DNA from: an uncultured Opitutales bacterium | GTDB taxonomy: Bacteria; Verrucomicrobiota; Verrucomicrobiia; Opitutales; Seribacteraceae | Reading direction: 5' to 3' | Assembly: GCA_943787575.1 (NCBI GenBank) | Contig: CALSMY010000006.1 | Coordinates: 110,068-174,067 of the forward strand | Length of the DNA: 64,000 nt | Shown: positions 17,411 to 26,629 of the stretch, one piece after another | Position numbering within the stretch: position 1 is the stretch's first letter | Layout: each line of letters opens with the position of its first letter | Notes under the pieces: generated by a model | What the model was told of the DNA's origin: nothing | Database searches by the model: none | What the model saw: the letters and a program-made list of their open reading frames with translations, nothing else | Program-made: the position numbers and the translations under genes

Positions 17411-18772
17411 TCAAGCGAAGTAAGAGTTTTTTTCGGGAAAATTAGTCAGCGTTTTACACTGGCTCGATAAGTACCGGTGCTCGGGAAAGTTCGATTGATT
17501 GTTTTCCTTTGAATTTCTAATGGGAGTCAGTTCCAGTATGAAATCGTCCTCAATGATTGATGTGGGCATTGTTTTTGGAGGGTGTGGCAAGCTGGGTTTA
17601 TGAGAAGTTTTTGGGGGAAGGTTTAGGAAAATAGATTCCGCCTTATCCCAGTTCATATACAACCAACCTCCAGCACTCCCTAGTGCTAGTAGAGAAAAAA
17701 GTAGCATGAGTGAACCCGCGATTCCTGAACTTGCTGAATTTTCAGCTTCGGATGAGGCTTTTTTTCTTTCAATTAAAATACCCACTAATATGGAAATCTC
17801 GAAGAGAAAATATAGGGGTATTGTAAGGATACAAAGACTCACTGGGTCACCACCCGGAGTAATAAGTGCAGCGGAAACCATGAGGATAACAAGAACAAAT
17901 CTGCGACTTGAGCGCAGTTTTTGAACCGTTAGTACCCCAATACGGATTAACAAGATCAATACCAATGGAAATTGGAATGCTAAACCTACAGCAAAAGTCA
18001 TCCAAATTACAGTACTGTAATAATTTCCGGCCTCCGGACGGTATATTTCGAGCCCTAATACATTGAAGGAAAATTCGATAGTGAAAGCCAGGGATAGGGG
18101 AAGGATGAAAAAGTAAGTCATCCCGGAACCGGCCAAAAAGAGAAAAGTTGCAGCCAAACAACCGGGAAAAAAGACTTTTTTTTCTTTGAAGGTTAGCCCA
18201 GGGGTCACAAAACTTCCCACAAAGTAAAAAATAAGGGGAAGCGAGAGCCCCAATCCTCCGAGGAAGCAAATTTTCATAGCTATGAAAATGGGCGAATAGG
18301 AACGAATAACTTGCAATAAATTTCGGTCTTTGCCACCGGCAAAATGAATGAGTAATCTCAAACGATGCTGAGGGTCTGTAACTCCCCAATTCACAAGGTC
18401 ATTTTCCGTGGCGTGAATTAAGTCGATTAACTCAACGCCCTGTTCTTCCAAATTCGCTTGGTACTGCGACAGTCCGGTTGCCTGCAAGTCAATTGACAGG
18501 CTCCCAAAGTCTTGAACCGCTGATATTAAGGGACGTTGTAACAGTCGAACTGAATCGCCCAAAAAGGCCGCCACCACCACGCATCCTAATACAAAGGCAA
18601 CAAAGGATTTAAAAATTACCCAGCGCATTTCTTCCAAATGTTCTAAGAAATGCATTTTATTTGGATCGCTTTTACCTCCCTTAGCTTTCCCTAAAGCTCC
18701 AACCAGACCACGCTCGCGAAAGCGCTGGCCAAAAGTTTGTGGATTATCCTGGGGAGGTGGTGGGGTCATCAT
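17411..18772 (-). CDS. tatC: Sec-independent protein translocase TatC with enlarged loop and C-terminal extension
   Basis: A 453-residue TatC, the receptor for twin-arginine signals; typical TatC is about 250. After a Pro-rich N-terminal 40 residues comes the conserved FLEHLEEMRWVIFKS and the first helix. The first periplasmic loop (about 72-160) is roughly 55 residues longer than in E. coli TatC. The remaining five helices follow: FIAMKICFLGGLGLSLPLIF, PGLTFKEKKVFFP, the GSGMTYFFILP region, and LITPGGDPVSLCILTIPLYF near 304-323. After ERKK (about 338) there is an extra helix at 352-371 and a Pro-rich tail. No tatA is in the window. At least one Tat substrate (7115-8446) is. Confidence 0.9.
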   Translation of the reverse strand: MMTPPPPQDNPQTFGQRFRERGLVGALGKAKGGKSDPNKMHFLEHLEEMRWVIFKSFVAFVLGCVVVAAFLGDSVRLLQRPLISAVQDFGSLSIDLQATGLSQYQANLEEQGVELIDLIHATENDLVNWGVTDPQHRLRLLIHFAGGKDRNLLQVIRSYSPIFIAMKICFLGGLGLSLPLIFYFVGSFVTPGLTFKEKKVFFPGCLAATFLFLAGSGMTYFFILPLSLAFTIEFSFNVLGLEIYRPEAGNYYSTVIWMTFAVGLAFQFPLVLILLIRIGVLTVQKLRSSRRFVLVILMVSAALITPGGDPVSLCILTIPLYFLFEISILVGILIERKKASSEAENSASSGIAGSLMLLFSLLALGSAGGWLYMNWDKAESIFLNLPPKTSHKPSLPHPPKTMPTSIIEDDFILELTPIRNSKENNQSNFPEHRYLSSQCKTLTNFPEKNSYFA

Positions 18773-18799
18773 TAACGAGTTAGCAAATTATGGATCACA

Positions 18800-18819
18800 A
18801 ATTATAGGAACCTATAATT
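18800..18819. promoter_or_regulatory. Perfect 9-bp inverted repeat with TATAAT on both strands, upstream of tatC
   Basis: AATTATAGG-AA-CCTATAATT, a perfect inverted repeat of two 9-bp arms with a 2-nt spacer, starts 28 bp before the tatC ATG. Each arm holds a TATAAT on one strand. On the minus strand TTTAGA lies 17 nt upstream of that TATAAT, so it could be the tatC promoter core, a regulator site, or both. Confidence 0.45.
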
Positions 18820-18962
18820 TTGGTCTAAAAACCTCGAGCCGTCTAGCTTGGAATCTCAGCCAAGTAGGACAAAATTTTTTAACTGAGTAAAAAGTAGCTC
18901 GGGCAAGATAATTTTATTGTTCATCAAAATTTCAACGGTCGCTTAGTTGTAAAAGTGCTCCG

Positions 18963-18991
18963 TTGACAAGTCCGCACATTATTTAGATATT
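18963..18991 (+). promoter_or_regulatory. Sigma-70-type promoter for ppdK
   Basis: TTGACA (18963-18968), a 17-nt spacer, then GATATT (18986-18991). The -35 is a perfect match and the -10 has four of six consensus bases. The predicted transcript start is about 60 nt before the ppdK ATG. The rest of the 283-bp tatC-ppdK gap holds only the palindrome at 18800. Confidence 0.55.
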
Positions 18992-19055
18992 CGACGATTT
19001 GTTATTTTCTTCCCCAAGTAAATTACGTCCCAAAACATAAACCCACCACTTACAC

Positions 19056-21836
19056 ATGGCACAGACAAAGAAGACTAAATCAGCCAAAAATAAATCGGCC
19101 AAGAAAGCCCCCGCCAAGACGGCGAATAAAGCCAAGGACATCAAATATGTCTACGACTTCGGAAAGAAGACGGACGGAGATGCCAAGCTGCGTGAACTGC
19201 TTGGAGGTAAAGGAGCCAACTTGGCTGAGATGGCCCGGATCGGATTGCCCGTGCCTCCAGGATTTACCATTAGCACTGAAGTTTGTACCCATTACTATGC
19301 AAACAAACGCACCTATCCTAAGGTTTTAGACTCACAAATCCGTAAATCCGTTGAGTTGATGGAAAAACAGTTGGGTAAGAAATTGGGTGATTTAAAGACA
19401 CCTCTTTTACTATCTGTACGCTCGGGTGCTCGTGACTCCATGCCTGGTATGATGGATACCATACTTAACCTTGGTTTAAACGATGAAACGGTTGAGGCAC
19501 TGGCTTCTTCCTCTGGTAATGCACGCTTCGCTTGGGATTGTTACCGTAGGTTTATTCAAATGTACGGAGATGTGGTCATGGGAGTACAAAAGCTTCCTTC
19601 AGAAGATCATGACCCATTTGAAGAAATAATTGAAAAATTTAAGGCAGAGATTTTCCCTAAGCAAAAAGGCGAGGTTGATGATTCCAAAATCTCTGTAACT
19701 CAGATGAAGGAATTGGTTAACCGGTTCAAAATTTTGGTAAAAAAACGTACTGGAAAAGATTTCCCCACTTGTCCTTGGGAGCAACTTGAAGGTTCCGTAG
19801 GTGCGGTCTTTGGATCATGGATGAATGACCGGGCCATTGTATATCGTCGGAAATATGGTATCCCTGCAGCGTGGGGAACCGCGGTGAATGTTCAAGCGAT
19901 GGTTTTTGGAAATACTGGTAAGAAGTCTGGCTCAGGAGTCGCATTTACCCGCGATCCAGCATCAGGCGAGAAGGTACTTTACGGTGAATTCCTTACCGAT
20001 GCTCAGGGCGAAGATGTTGTCGCGGGTGTGCGTACCCCCCGACCTGTTGCTCAACTCAAGAAAGTTCTTCCCAAACCTTTTAAGGAACTCGTAGCGGTTC
20101 AAAAAACTTTGGAAAAGCATTTTAAGGACATGCAGGACTTCGAGTTTACCATCGAGGAAGAGAAACTCTACATGTTGCAAACGCGAAACGGTAAAAGAAC
20201 CGGGCTCGCTGCAGTGCGTATTGCGGTTGAAATGGTCAAGGAACGTTTGATCGATTGGAAGACCGCGATCAAACGTGTGCCAGCCGATCAACTAGATCAA
20301 GTACTTTCTCCAGTTTTTGATGCGGCTGCCCAAAAAGCAGCAGCCACCCTTTGTAAGGGATTGCCTGCTGGTCCAGGTGCTGCATCTGGACGTGTCTGCT
20401 TAAATGCGGAACGTGCGGTAGAAGCTGCCAAATCAGGAAAGGTATTGCTTGTGCGCCAGGAAACCTCCCCTGAAGACTTGCGCGGAATGATTGCCGCTGA
20501 AGGGATATTGACTGCTCGCGGAGGTGTTTCTTCGCATGCTGCTTTGGTTGCGCGCCAAATGGGCAAGGTTTGTGTATGCGGAGCTGCCGCTCTGGAAATC
20601 GATTACAAAGCCCGTACCGTTAAAGTTGGTAAGAAAACTTTCAAAGAAGGTGATTTCATGTCAATTAACGGAACCAACGGTGAAGTATTTGGTGGTGAGT
20701 TAAAGACTGCTCCATCTGAAATCATTCAGGTTTTAGTCGATAAAAAATTATCTCCGAAGAAAAGCCGGGATTATCAAAACTTTTCCAAGTTGATGAAATG
20801 GTGCGAACAAGCAACAAAGATGGATGTTCGGACCAATGCAGATTCACCAACACAAGTTGCCAATGCGGTCGCGTTTGGAGCTAGTGGAATCGGACTATGC
20901 CGTACCGAGCATATGTTCTTTGAGGGGAATCGAATCGATGCAATGCGCCAAATGATCTTGGCCGATGATGAAAAGAATCGACGGACTGCTCTAAAGAAGC
21001 TCCTTCCTTTCCAGCGCAAAGATTTCACTGGGATATTTAAGGCATTGGAAGGACGACCTGCGACCATTCGTTTATTGGATCCTCCCTTGCATGAATTCCT
21101 TCCGCATGATCAAAATTCGCAGCGTGATCTCGCCAAAAAGCTAGGTGTTTCTTTAGCCTCAGTAAAACGTCGCGTCGAAGATCTTCACGAGTTTAACCCC
21201 ATGCTTGGCCATCGCGGTTGCCGACTAGGCATTTCTTATTCTGAAATTACAGAGATGCAAACTCAGGCAATTATTGAAGCTGCTTTAGCTGTTCAAGAGT
21301 CTGGCATTGAAGTAAAACCCGAAATTATGGTTCCGTTGGTTGGTTTTGCCAAGGAACTTGAATTACAAGTTGAGGTTATTCATGCTACTGCCAAGAAGGT
21401 ATTTGCGGCCAAGGGTAAAAAGGTGAAATACTTGGTTGGAACCATGATTGAAATTCCCCGTGCAGCTTTAGTTGCAGATGAAATTGCTAAAACAGCTCAG
21501 TTCTTCAGTTTTGGAACGAATGATTTGACCCAAACAACCCTTGGCATGAGCCGTGATGATTCAGGAAGCTTCCTTCCTAACTACACTGAAATGGATGTGG
21601 TCTCGGCTAATCCTTTTGCAAGTGTTGATCAAACTGGTGTTGGGCAACTTATGGAAATCGCGGTCAAGAAGGGTAAGTCTTCTCGTCGTGGAATAAAGTT
21701 GGGTATTTGCGGAGAACATGGAGGTGATCCTTCAAGCGTCGTTTTCTGCCATAATATCGGATTAAATTATGTCAGTTGTTCTCCGTTTCGTGTACCTACT
21801 GCCCGTCTTGCAGCTGCTCAGGCTGCTGTTTCTTAA
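19056..21836 (+). CDS. ppdK: Pyruvate, phosphate dikinase
   Basis: A 926-residue PPDK, reversibly converting pyruvate, ATP and Pi to PEP, AMP and PPi. The ATP-grasp domain begins [11 protein letters not shown] (about 50-60) and includes [18 protein letters not shown]. The phospho-carrier histidine is His494 in [16 protein letters not shown], and the PEP/pyruvate domain carries GLCRTEHMF and the catalytic cysteine Cys885 in GICGEHGG. The first 30 residues are an unusual Lys/Ala/Ser-rich extension ([17 protein letters not shown]) resembling a histone H1 tail. A good promoter precedes it and a strong terminator follows. The enzyme pairs functionally with the membrane pyrophosphatase at 37.5 kb. 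Confidence 0.96.
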   Translation: MAQTKKTKSAKNKSAKKAPAKTANKAKDIKYVYDFGKKTDGDAKLRELLGGKGANLAEMARIGLPVPPGFTISTEVCTHYYANKRTYPKVLDSQIRKSVELMEKQLGKKLGDLKTPLLLSVRSGARDSMPGMMDTILNLGLNDETVEALASSSGNARFAWDCYRRFIQMYGDVVMGVQKLPSEDHDPFEEIIEKFKAEIFPKQKGEVDDSKISVTQMKELVNRFKILVKKRTGKDFPTCPWEQLEGSVGAVFGSWMNDRAIVYRRKYGIPAAWGTAVNVQAMVFGNTGKKSGSGVAFTRDPASGEKVLYGEFLTDAQGEDVVAGVRTPRPVAQLKKVLPKPFKELVAVQKTLEKHFKDMQDFEFTIEEEKLYMLQTRNGKRTGLAAVRIAVEMVKERLIDWKTAIKRVPADQLDQVLSPVFDAAAQKAAATLCKGLPAGPGAASGRVCLNAERAVEAAKSGKVLLVRQETSPEDLRGMIAAEGILTARGGVSSHAALVARQMGKVCVCGAAALEIDYKARTVKVGKKTFKEGDFMSINGTNGEVFGGELKTAPSEIIQVLVDKKLSPKKSRDYQNFSKLMKWCEQATKMDVRTNADSPTQVANAVAFGASGIGLCRTEHMFFEGNRIDAMRQMILADDEKNRRTALKKLLPFQRKDFTGIFKALEGRPATIRLLDPPLHEFLPHDQNSQRDLAKKLGVSLASVKRRVEDLHEFNPMLGHRGCRLGISYSEITEMQTQAIIEAALAVQESGIEVKPEIMVPLVGFAKELELQVEVIHATAKKVFAAKGKKVKYLVGTMIEIPRAALVADEIAKTAQFFSFGTNDLTQTTLGMSRDDSGSFLPNYTEMDVVSANPFASVDQTGVGQLMEIAVKKGKSSRRGIKLGICGEHGGDPSSVVFCHNIGLNYVSCSPFRVPTARLAAAQAAVS

Positions 21837-21871
21837 GTTTAAGTATACATTTGGATATCCTTTCTAAAATG

Positions 21872-21905
21872 AGGCCCGGGTGCTACTTGCACCCGGGCTT
21901 TGTTG
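21872..21905 (+). terminator. Rho-independent terminator after ppdK
   Basis: A perfect 10-bp stem GCCCGGGTGC (21874-21883) and GCACCCGGGC (21889-21898) with loop TACTT, followed by TTTGTTGTG. It lies 37 nt after the ppdK stop and rules out the earlier in-frame start for hflX. Confidence 0.88.
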
Positions 21906-21930
21906 TGTAGGCAAAAGTAGGATTTATTCG

Positions 21931-23211
21931 ATGTTTGAGGTAAAAGAAAAACCAAGGCTGGTTGAGCGTGCTTTCTTATTGGCTTGCGTGCACTCTGAAA
22001 AAGACCGCGAGGAAGCCGATTCTTTATTGGATGAACTCGATGAATTGATTCGGAATTTGGGAATTCAAATAGTGGGCCGTAAGGTCATCCGAATTCGTAA
22101 AACCTCTCCCCGTTTTATGCTTGGTAAAGGAAAGGTGGATGAAATCCTCGACGAACTAAAAGAGGTCAATGCAGATGTGATGGTTTTTGATAACGAAATT
22201 TCTCCTGCTCAACAGAGAAATTGGGAAAACGAAAGCAAGATTCTTGTGATCGATAGGCATGAAATCATTCTAGATGTTTTTGCTGAACGTGCTCAGACCA
22301 AGGAAGCCAAGTTACAGGTTAAACTTGCCCGTTTGGAATATTCCCTTCCACGGTTGAGGCGAGCCTGGACCCACCTCGGAAGGCAGCGAGGTGGCGGGGT
22401 TACACAACGGGGCGAAGGAGAGGCTCAAATCGAACTCGACCAACGTATGTTACGGGATCAGATTTCGGTAACTCGTAAAGAAATCGTTCAAGTTTCCAAG
22501 CAAAGACAAACCGGGAGGTCTCGTAGGCAGCGCCTGCCTTTACCCTCGGTGGCCATTGTAGGTTATACAAATGCAGGAAAGACGACTTTGCTTAATACCC
22601 TTACCGGTGCCAATGCTCTTTCTGCAGACAAATTATTTGCCACCCTCGATCCAACGAGTCGTCGGTTACGTTTACCTACAGGCCGAGTAATTGTCTTAAC
22701 AGATACGGTGGGGTTTATTCGTAAATTACCTCACCGATTGGTAGATTCTTTTAAAGCCACACTGGAAGAAGCACTTGTTGCCGATTTAATTTTACACTTA
22801 GTCGATCTTTCTAACCCAGAATATGAAGCTCAAATGAACACGACCCAAAAGGTACTGGCTGAATTGGGTGCCTCTGATAACGAGCTAGTTACAGTTTACA
22901 ATAAAGTTGATCGTGGGGGGGATGAAATAGAAAGGCTTAGGGCGAAGAAAGTTGGCAAAGATTCTGTTTTTATAAGTGCTCAGACAGGGGAAGGAATTCC
23001 TCGACTAATTGATCGGTTAGAGGAAATTTTTGCGGGTAAGCGTGAGATTTTAAAATATTTAATTCCCTTAAGTAGATATGAACTGGTAGCCCGATTGAGA
23101 GCCCAGGGTGAATTAACGAAAGAAGAAACTACCGACGATGGGTATACTATACTCGGATCTCCTCGCGATGGGTTGATCCAGACTCTCGAGGAGTTTAGGG
23201 TCTCTAATTAG
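21931..23211 (+). CDS. hflX: GTPase HflX
   Basis: A 426-residue ribosome-associated GTPase that splits stalled or stressed ribosomes. The N-terminal HflX domain contains GRKVIRIRKTSPRFMLGKGK and VMVFDNEISPAQQRNWE. A helical linker with RQRGGGVTQRGEGEAQIELD follows. The G domain has GYTNAGKTTLLN (G1), the TDTVGFIRKLPHRLVDSF segment (G3) and TVYNKVDR (G4). ATG 21931 was chosen because the upstream ATG at 21880 lies inside the ppdK terminator. It ends overlapping a small convergent gene by 4 nt. Confidence 0.95.
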   Translation: MFEVKEKPRLVERAFLLACVHSEKDREEADSLLDELDELIRNLGIQIVGRKVIRIRKTSPRFMLGKGKVDEILDELKEVNADVMVFDNEISPAQQRNWENESKILVIDRHEIILDVFAERAQTKEAKLQVKLARLEYSLPRLRRAWTHLGRQRGGGVTQRGEGEAQIELDQRMLRDQISVTRKEIVQVSKQRQTGRSRRQRLPLPSVAIVGYTNAGKTTLLNTLTGANALSADKLFATLDPTSRRLRLPTGRVIVLTDTVGFIRKLPHRLVDSFKATLEEALVADLILHLVDLSNPEYEAQMNTTQKVLAELGASDNELVTVYNKVDRGGDEIERLRAKKVGKDSVFISAQTGEGIPRLIDRLEEIFAGKREILKYLIPLSRYELVARLRAQGELTKEETTDDGYTILGSPRDGLIQTLEEFRVSN

Positions 23212-23459
23212 TTTCCCTTTTCCTTGTTCCTGAGGTAGTCCACCCAGGTAACACGGAGCATGCCAGCGGCTATCCAAAAAACTCCTGACATGCAAAAAGA
23301 TGTCATACTGGAAACAATATTGACTGCTAAAGGATCTTGAGAAGGAACATGAGGTATGAGCACTTCCCGCATGAAAAGAAAAAAGAAAACAGCGAGCACA
23401 AAGTCGATCAATGCACCTTTGCGTGTGATTAAGGGTTGTTTTGTGGAATCTTCAGACAT
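23208..23459 (-). CDS. Small two-helix membrane protein of unknown function
   Basis: An 83-residue protein with two predicted membrane helices, about 17-36 (IDFVLAVFFFLFMREVLIP) and about 46-68 (IVSSMTSFCMSGVFWIAAGML), and a short charged C-terminal tail (DYLRNKEKGN). I do not recognise a family. It is convergent with hflX (4-nt overlap) and lies 42 nt downstream of gcvP on the same strand, so it may share that transcript. Its length, clean amphipathic layout and position argue for a real gene. Confidence 0.6.
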   Translation of the reverse strand: MSEDSTKQPLITRKGALIDFVLAVFFFLFMREVLIPHVPSQDPLAVNIVSSMTSFCMSGVFWIAAGMLRVTWVDYLRNKEKGN

Positions 23460-23501
23460 AGCTAATTAGGATGTAGCCGGATTGGAATAGGTCAATTCAA
23501 T

Positions 23502-26500
23502 CTAGCTTTCAAGATCGTGCAAATCGAATAAGCGCTGCTTTATTTCATCCACACCTAAGTTTAACAATATTTGAGGTTGGATGCGGTTACTTGGAAGAGC
23601 GGGTAAATGATCTAATTTCTCCGCTAAGCAAAGGTTACGATTTGCTGAAACTTCATCCACGCGATCGATAGGAGTGAAGTGTGGGGCACCGGTTACAACT
23701 TCTGGATATTCTTCAATTAGATCCTTGATTGCTAAAACTGCTTCAGCAAAGCGGTCCAATTCTTTTTTGGTGTAGCTCTCAGTGGGTTCGATCATCAATC
23801 CGAAAACTTCTGGGAAAGCAACGGTCGGCGCATGAAAGCCAAAATCAAGAAACAATTTGCCAACCTGGGGAATCGCCTGGCTTTTGCTTACACCAACTTT
23901 CTCTAAACTAGAGAAGTCCTTTTCGCTTAAGGTAAGGATAAATTCATGCATTCGTTCAATCTTACCAGCACCGGCGGGTAGGGTAGGGTAACGGGAACGA
24001 AGAACTTCGAAAAGGTAACGTGCTGAAAGTACTGCAATGGAAGACATCCTCGGAACACCTTCTCTGCCAAGACGAATTAGGTAAGAATAAGCCCGTACTT
24101 TATGGCCAAAGTTTCCCCAGTTTCGATGAAAACGTCCTATGCTTCTCGCTGGAGTGCTCGACCGATATGTTCCATCCGCATCTTTGTAGATTTGTTTGCC
24201 AGGCAAGAATTCAACTAATCGATCAGATACCGCTACGATGGCGTCCCCAGGACCGCCCCCTCCGTGTGGAATAGTCCAAGTCTTGTGCAAGTTATTATGA
24301 ACTGCATCCACTCCAAGTTTTCCTAAATCGACAATGCCAGCAATGGCATTCATGTTGGCACCATCCATATACACCAAACCACCGGCGCCATGAACATCCT
24401 TTGCAATTTTGGCAAAATTTTCTTCAAAAATACCTGAGGTGTTTGGGTTGGTAATCATGATGCCACAAAGATTTTTACCGTGCTGGTCAAGTTTGGCCTG
24501 AAGGTCATCTAGATCGATTGTTCCGTGGTCGTTTGCCTTTAGGTATACGATACCATTGCCGTAACCCGCTGTGGCCGCTGTGGCAAAATTGGTGCCATGT
24601 GCAGAGCTTGGGATTAGCACGATATTTCGTTGTTCATCATTTCGAGACTTATGGTAAGCCTGAAAAAGCTTCAATCCCACCAACTCACCTTGGGCACCGG
24701 CAACAGGTTGGGTGGTTACACCAGCCAACCCGGTAATTGATTTGAACCACTCTTGAATTTCAAAAAGAATTTGTAAGGGGCCTTGAACATCTTCTTCAGG
24801 GGCTTGTGGGTGTACTTGTGAAAAACCATCCAAGCCCGCTGCCCAATCGTTTAGCAGTGGGTTGTATTTCATCGTGCACGAACCCAAAGGGTAGCAACCA
24901 TCGTCTGGGCTAACATTCAACTCGGCTAACTGTTGATAGTAGTTGAGAAGTTCGTCATGGGAGAAACTGGGAAGGTTTGCAGGGTCTGTACGAAAGAGGT
25001 GAGCCGGTGTGTCTGGCTCTGTTTGGTAGCTTTGACCGGCGGGGAAATATTCAAATATAAAGTCTTTTATTAAGCTGAGAGAATTTTCGTCGTGCAGGTC
25101 AGAAAAACTTATTTTGTACAGCCTTTTAGACTCCTCAGGCAATCGATGGGTAACTTCAACACCTATGTGGATATTATGCTGCCTAGCTTGTTTTAAAAAA
25201 TTGTCATCGATTTCGTCCACACGGATAAGCAAATCGTTAAAACTTGGAGTCTCCGGGAAAGCGATTTCCACTCCTTGTCTTTGGCGTATCCATTCTGAAA
25301 CTTGTTGGCGTGCATTTATTGCATTGGCCAGAGAGTTTCTTAATCCTTTTTCTCCCTTTGCCAAAAGGTTTGCTCCTGCAACCGTTGCTAGAAAGGCTTG
25401 ATTAGAACAGACATTTGAAGTGGCTTTTTCCTTTCGAATATGCTGTTCACGGGTGGATAAAACCATAACAAAGCAATCGCGACCTTGAGCATCTTTGGCT
25501 CGACCAACATAGCGCCCAGGGGTGTTCCGTAAGTCTTTCTTTGCTTGGTCATGGTATCGACACCCAAATAATCCAAGACCAGGGCCCCCAAAAGAGGGTG
25601 GGATTGCTAGGTGCTGGGCTTCTCCAGCAATAAAGTCGACCCCGTGTTTCCCAAACTCAGAGGGTGGTTTGAGTCCTCCGGTAGCCAATAGTGCAGGATC
25701 AATCACCGCGATGGAGGGAATTTCCCAACGGTTGGAAAGGTCGCTTAATCGATCAACTTCTTCAAGAAGCCCAAGGGCATTAACCTGAGGGAAAACAAAG
25801 GCGGATATGTTAGCATTTTCTTTACCTAAAAAATCTTCCAGCCGTTCATAATCAATTCTTCCAGAATTAGGATCTAAAGGACAGAATTCAAAGTTAAGAT
25901 CTGTACCTTGTGCATGGGTCTCTAAAAAAGAAATATCTTCAGGGTAGAGAGAAGAAGCAAGAAGGACAGAACCTGGGCGCTTTCTGGACCGACGGGCGCA
26001 GGAAATGGCTTCAAAAATAGCGGCTGAACGATCGTATAGGGAAGTATTAATTGCCTCAAAGCCGGTAAGGGCGGACAGAACACATTGGTAAATCCAGTGG
26101 GTAACAAGAGTGCCTTGGCTGCGTTCGGGCTGATAAGGGGTGTATGAAGTGCTAAGCGGACGTAGCCTAGAGACCTCCTCTACGATTGGATGAACCTTCC
26201 AAGCTGGGAGCAAATCTCCAATAAATGAGGTTACGAGCTTACTCGACTTAGCTATGTTTTGTAGATGTGCCGCGGCCTCCTCGTAGGAAAGTTCAGTTGG
26301 CAAACTTGGTCCATCTAAAAAACATGTTTCCTGAGGAAAGTGTGCGAAGAGATCATCGAGTTTATCAACACCAACTTTATCCATCATCTCTGCAATGTCA
26401 GAATCTGATGCGGAAATGTAGTGTCGAGAGATTTCTCGGGGGTATTCGTCAGGGTCGTAGGGAAGAATACCAGTTGAGGAATTGCTTTTGAGTGAATGCT

Positions 26501-26519
26501 GTGTGGTCGAAGAGCTCAT
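23502..26519 (-). CDS. gcvP: Glycine dehydrogenase (decarboxylating), single-chain P-protein
   Basis: A 1005-residue P-protein of the glycine cleavage system, decarboxylating glycine and passing the aminomethyl group to GcvH lipoamide. The N-terminal half (from RHYISASDSDIAEMMDKVGV) corresponds to GcvPA and the C-terminal half to GcvPB. The PLP lysine is Lys746 in NNLHKTWTIPHGGGGPG. The N-terminal half has its own degenerate site. gcvT and gcvH, usually adjacent, are absent from the window. I see no glycine riboswitch in the 110 bp upstream. The N-terminal Ser/Thr-rich 20 residues are a lineage extension. Confidence 0.95.
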   Translation of the reverse strand: MSSSTTQHSLKSNSSTGILPYDPDEYPREISRHYISASDSDIAEMMDKVGVDKLDDLFAHFPQETCFLDGPSLPTELSYEEAAAHLQNIAKSSKLVTSFIGDLLPAWKVHPIVEEVSRLRPLSTSYTPYQPERSQGTLVTHWIYQCVLSALTGFEAINTSLYDRSAAIFEAISCARRSRKRPGSVLLASSLYPEDISFLETHAQGTDLNFEFCPLDPNSGRIDYERLEDFLGKENANISAFVFPQVNALGLLEEVDRLSDLSNRWEIPSIAVIDPALLATGGLKPPSEFGKHGVDFIAGEAQHLAIPPSFGGPGLGLFGCRYHDQAKKDLRNTPGRYVGRAKDAQGRDCFVMVLSTREQHIRKEKATSNVCSNQAFLATVAGANLLAKGEKGLRNSLANAINARQQVSEWIRQRQGVEIAFPETPSFNDLLIRVDEIDDNFLKQARQHNIHIGVEVTHRLPEESKRLYKISFSDLHDENSLSLIKDFIFEYFPAGQSYQTEPDTPAHLFRTDPANLPSFSHDELLNYYQQLAELNVSPDDGCYPLGSCTMKYNPLLNDWAAGLDGFSQVHPQAPEEDVQGPLQILFEIQEWFKSITGLAGVTTQPVAGAQGELVGLKLFQAYHKSRNDEQRNIVLIPSSAHGTNFATAATAGYGNGIVYLKANDHGTIDLDDLQAKLDQHGKNLCGIMITNPNTSGIFEENFAKIAKDVHGAGGLVYMDGANMNAIAGIVDLGKLGVDAVHNNLHKTWTIPHGGGGPGDAIVAVSDRLVEFLPGKQIYKDADGTYRSSTPARSIGRFHRNWGNFGHKVRAYSYLIRLGREGVPRMSSIAVLSARYLFEVLRSRYPTLPAGAGKIERMHEFILTLSEKDFSSLEKVGVSKSQAIPQVGKLFLDFGFHAPTVAFPEVFGLMIEPTESYTKKELDRFAEAVLAIKDLIEEYPEVVTGAPHFTPIDRVDEVSANRNLCLAEKLDHLPALPSNRIQPQILLNLGVDEIKQRLFDLHDLES

Positions 26520-26569
26520 GGTAGTACACTATCCATGAGCACCATGACAATGAACGCAAAATCATTCAC

Positions 26570-26603
26570 GTTTACAAAAACTTACAGGTCCTTTTCAGGA
26601 CCT
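26570..26603 (-). terminator. Probable terminator after the MORN lipoprotein gene
   Basis: A 7-bp stem AGGTCCT/AGGACCT (26586-26592 with 26597-26603) with a four-base loop. On the minus strand it is followed by GTAAGTTTTTGT. It lies 27 nt after the stop of the 26630-27751 gene and before gcvP. Confidence 0.5.
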
Positions 26604-26629
26604 AAATATACAAGGGTATGAAAGTTAAC

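Noticed and set aside
21880..21930. N-terminal extension of HflX from ATG 21880
   Set aside because: It would be encoded inside the ppdK terminator hairpin; ATG 21931 fits the family start.
26520..26629. Glycine riboswitch upstream of gcvP
   Set aside because: The only structure seen is a short terminator-like hairpin; no conserved aptamer core was recognised.
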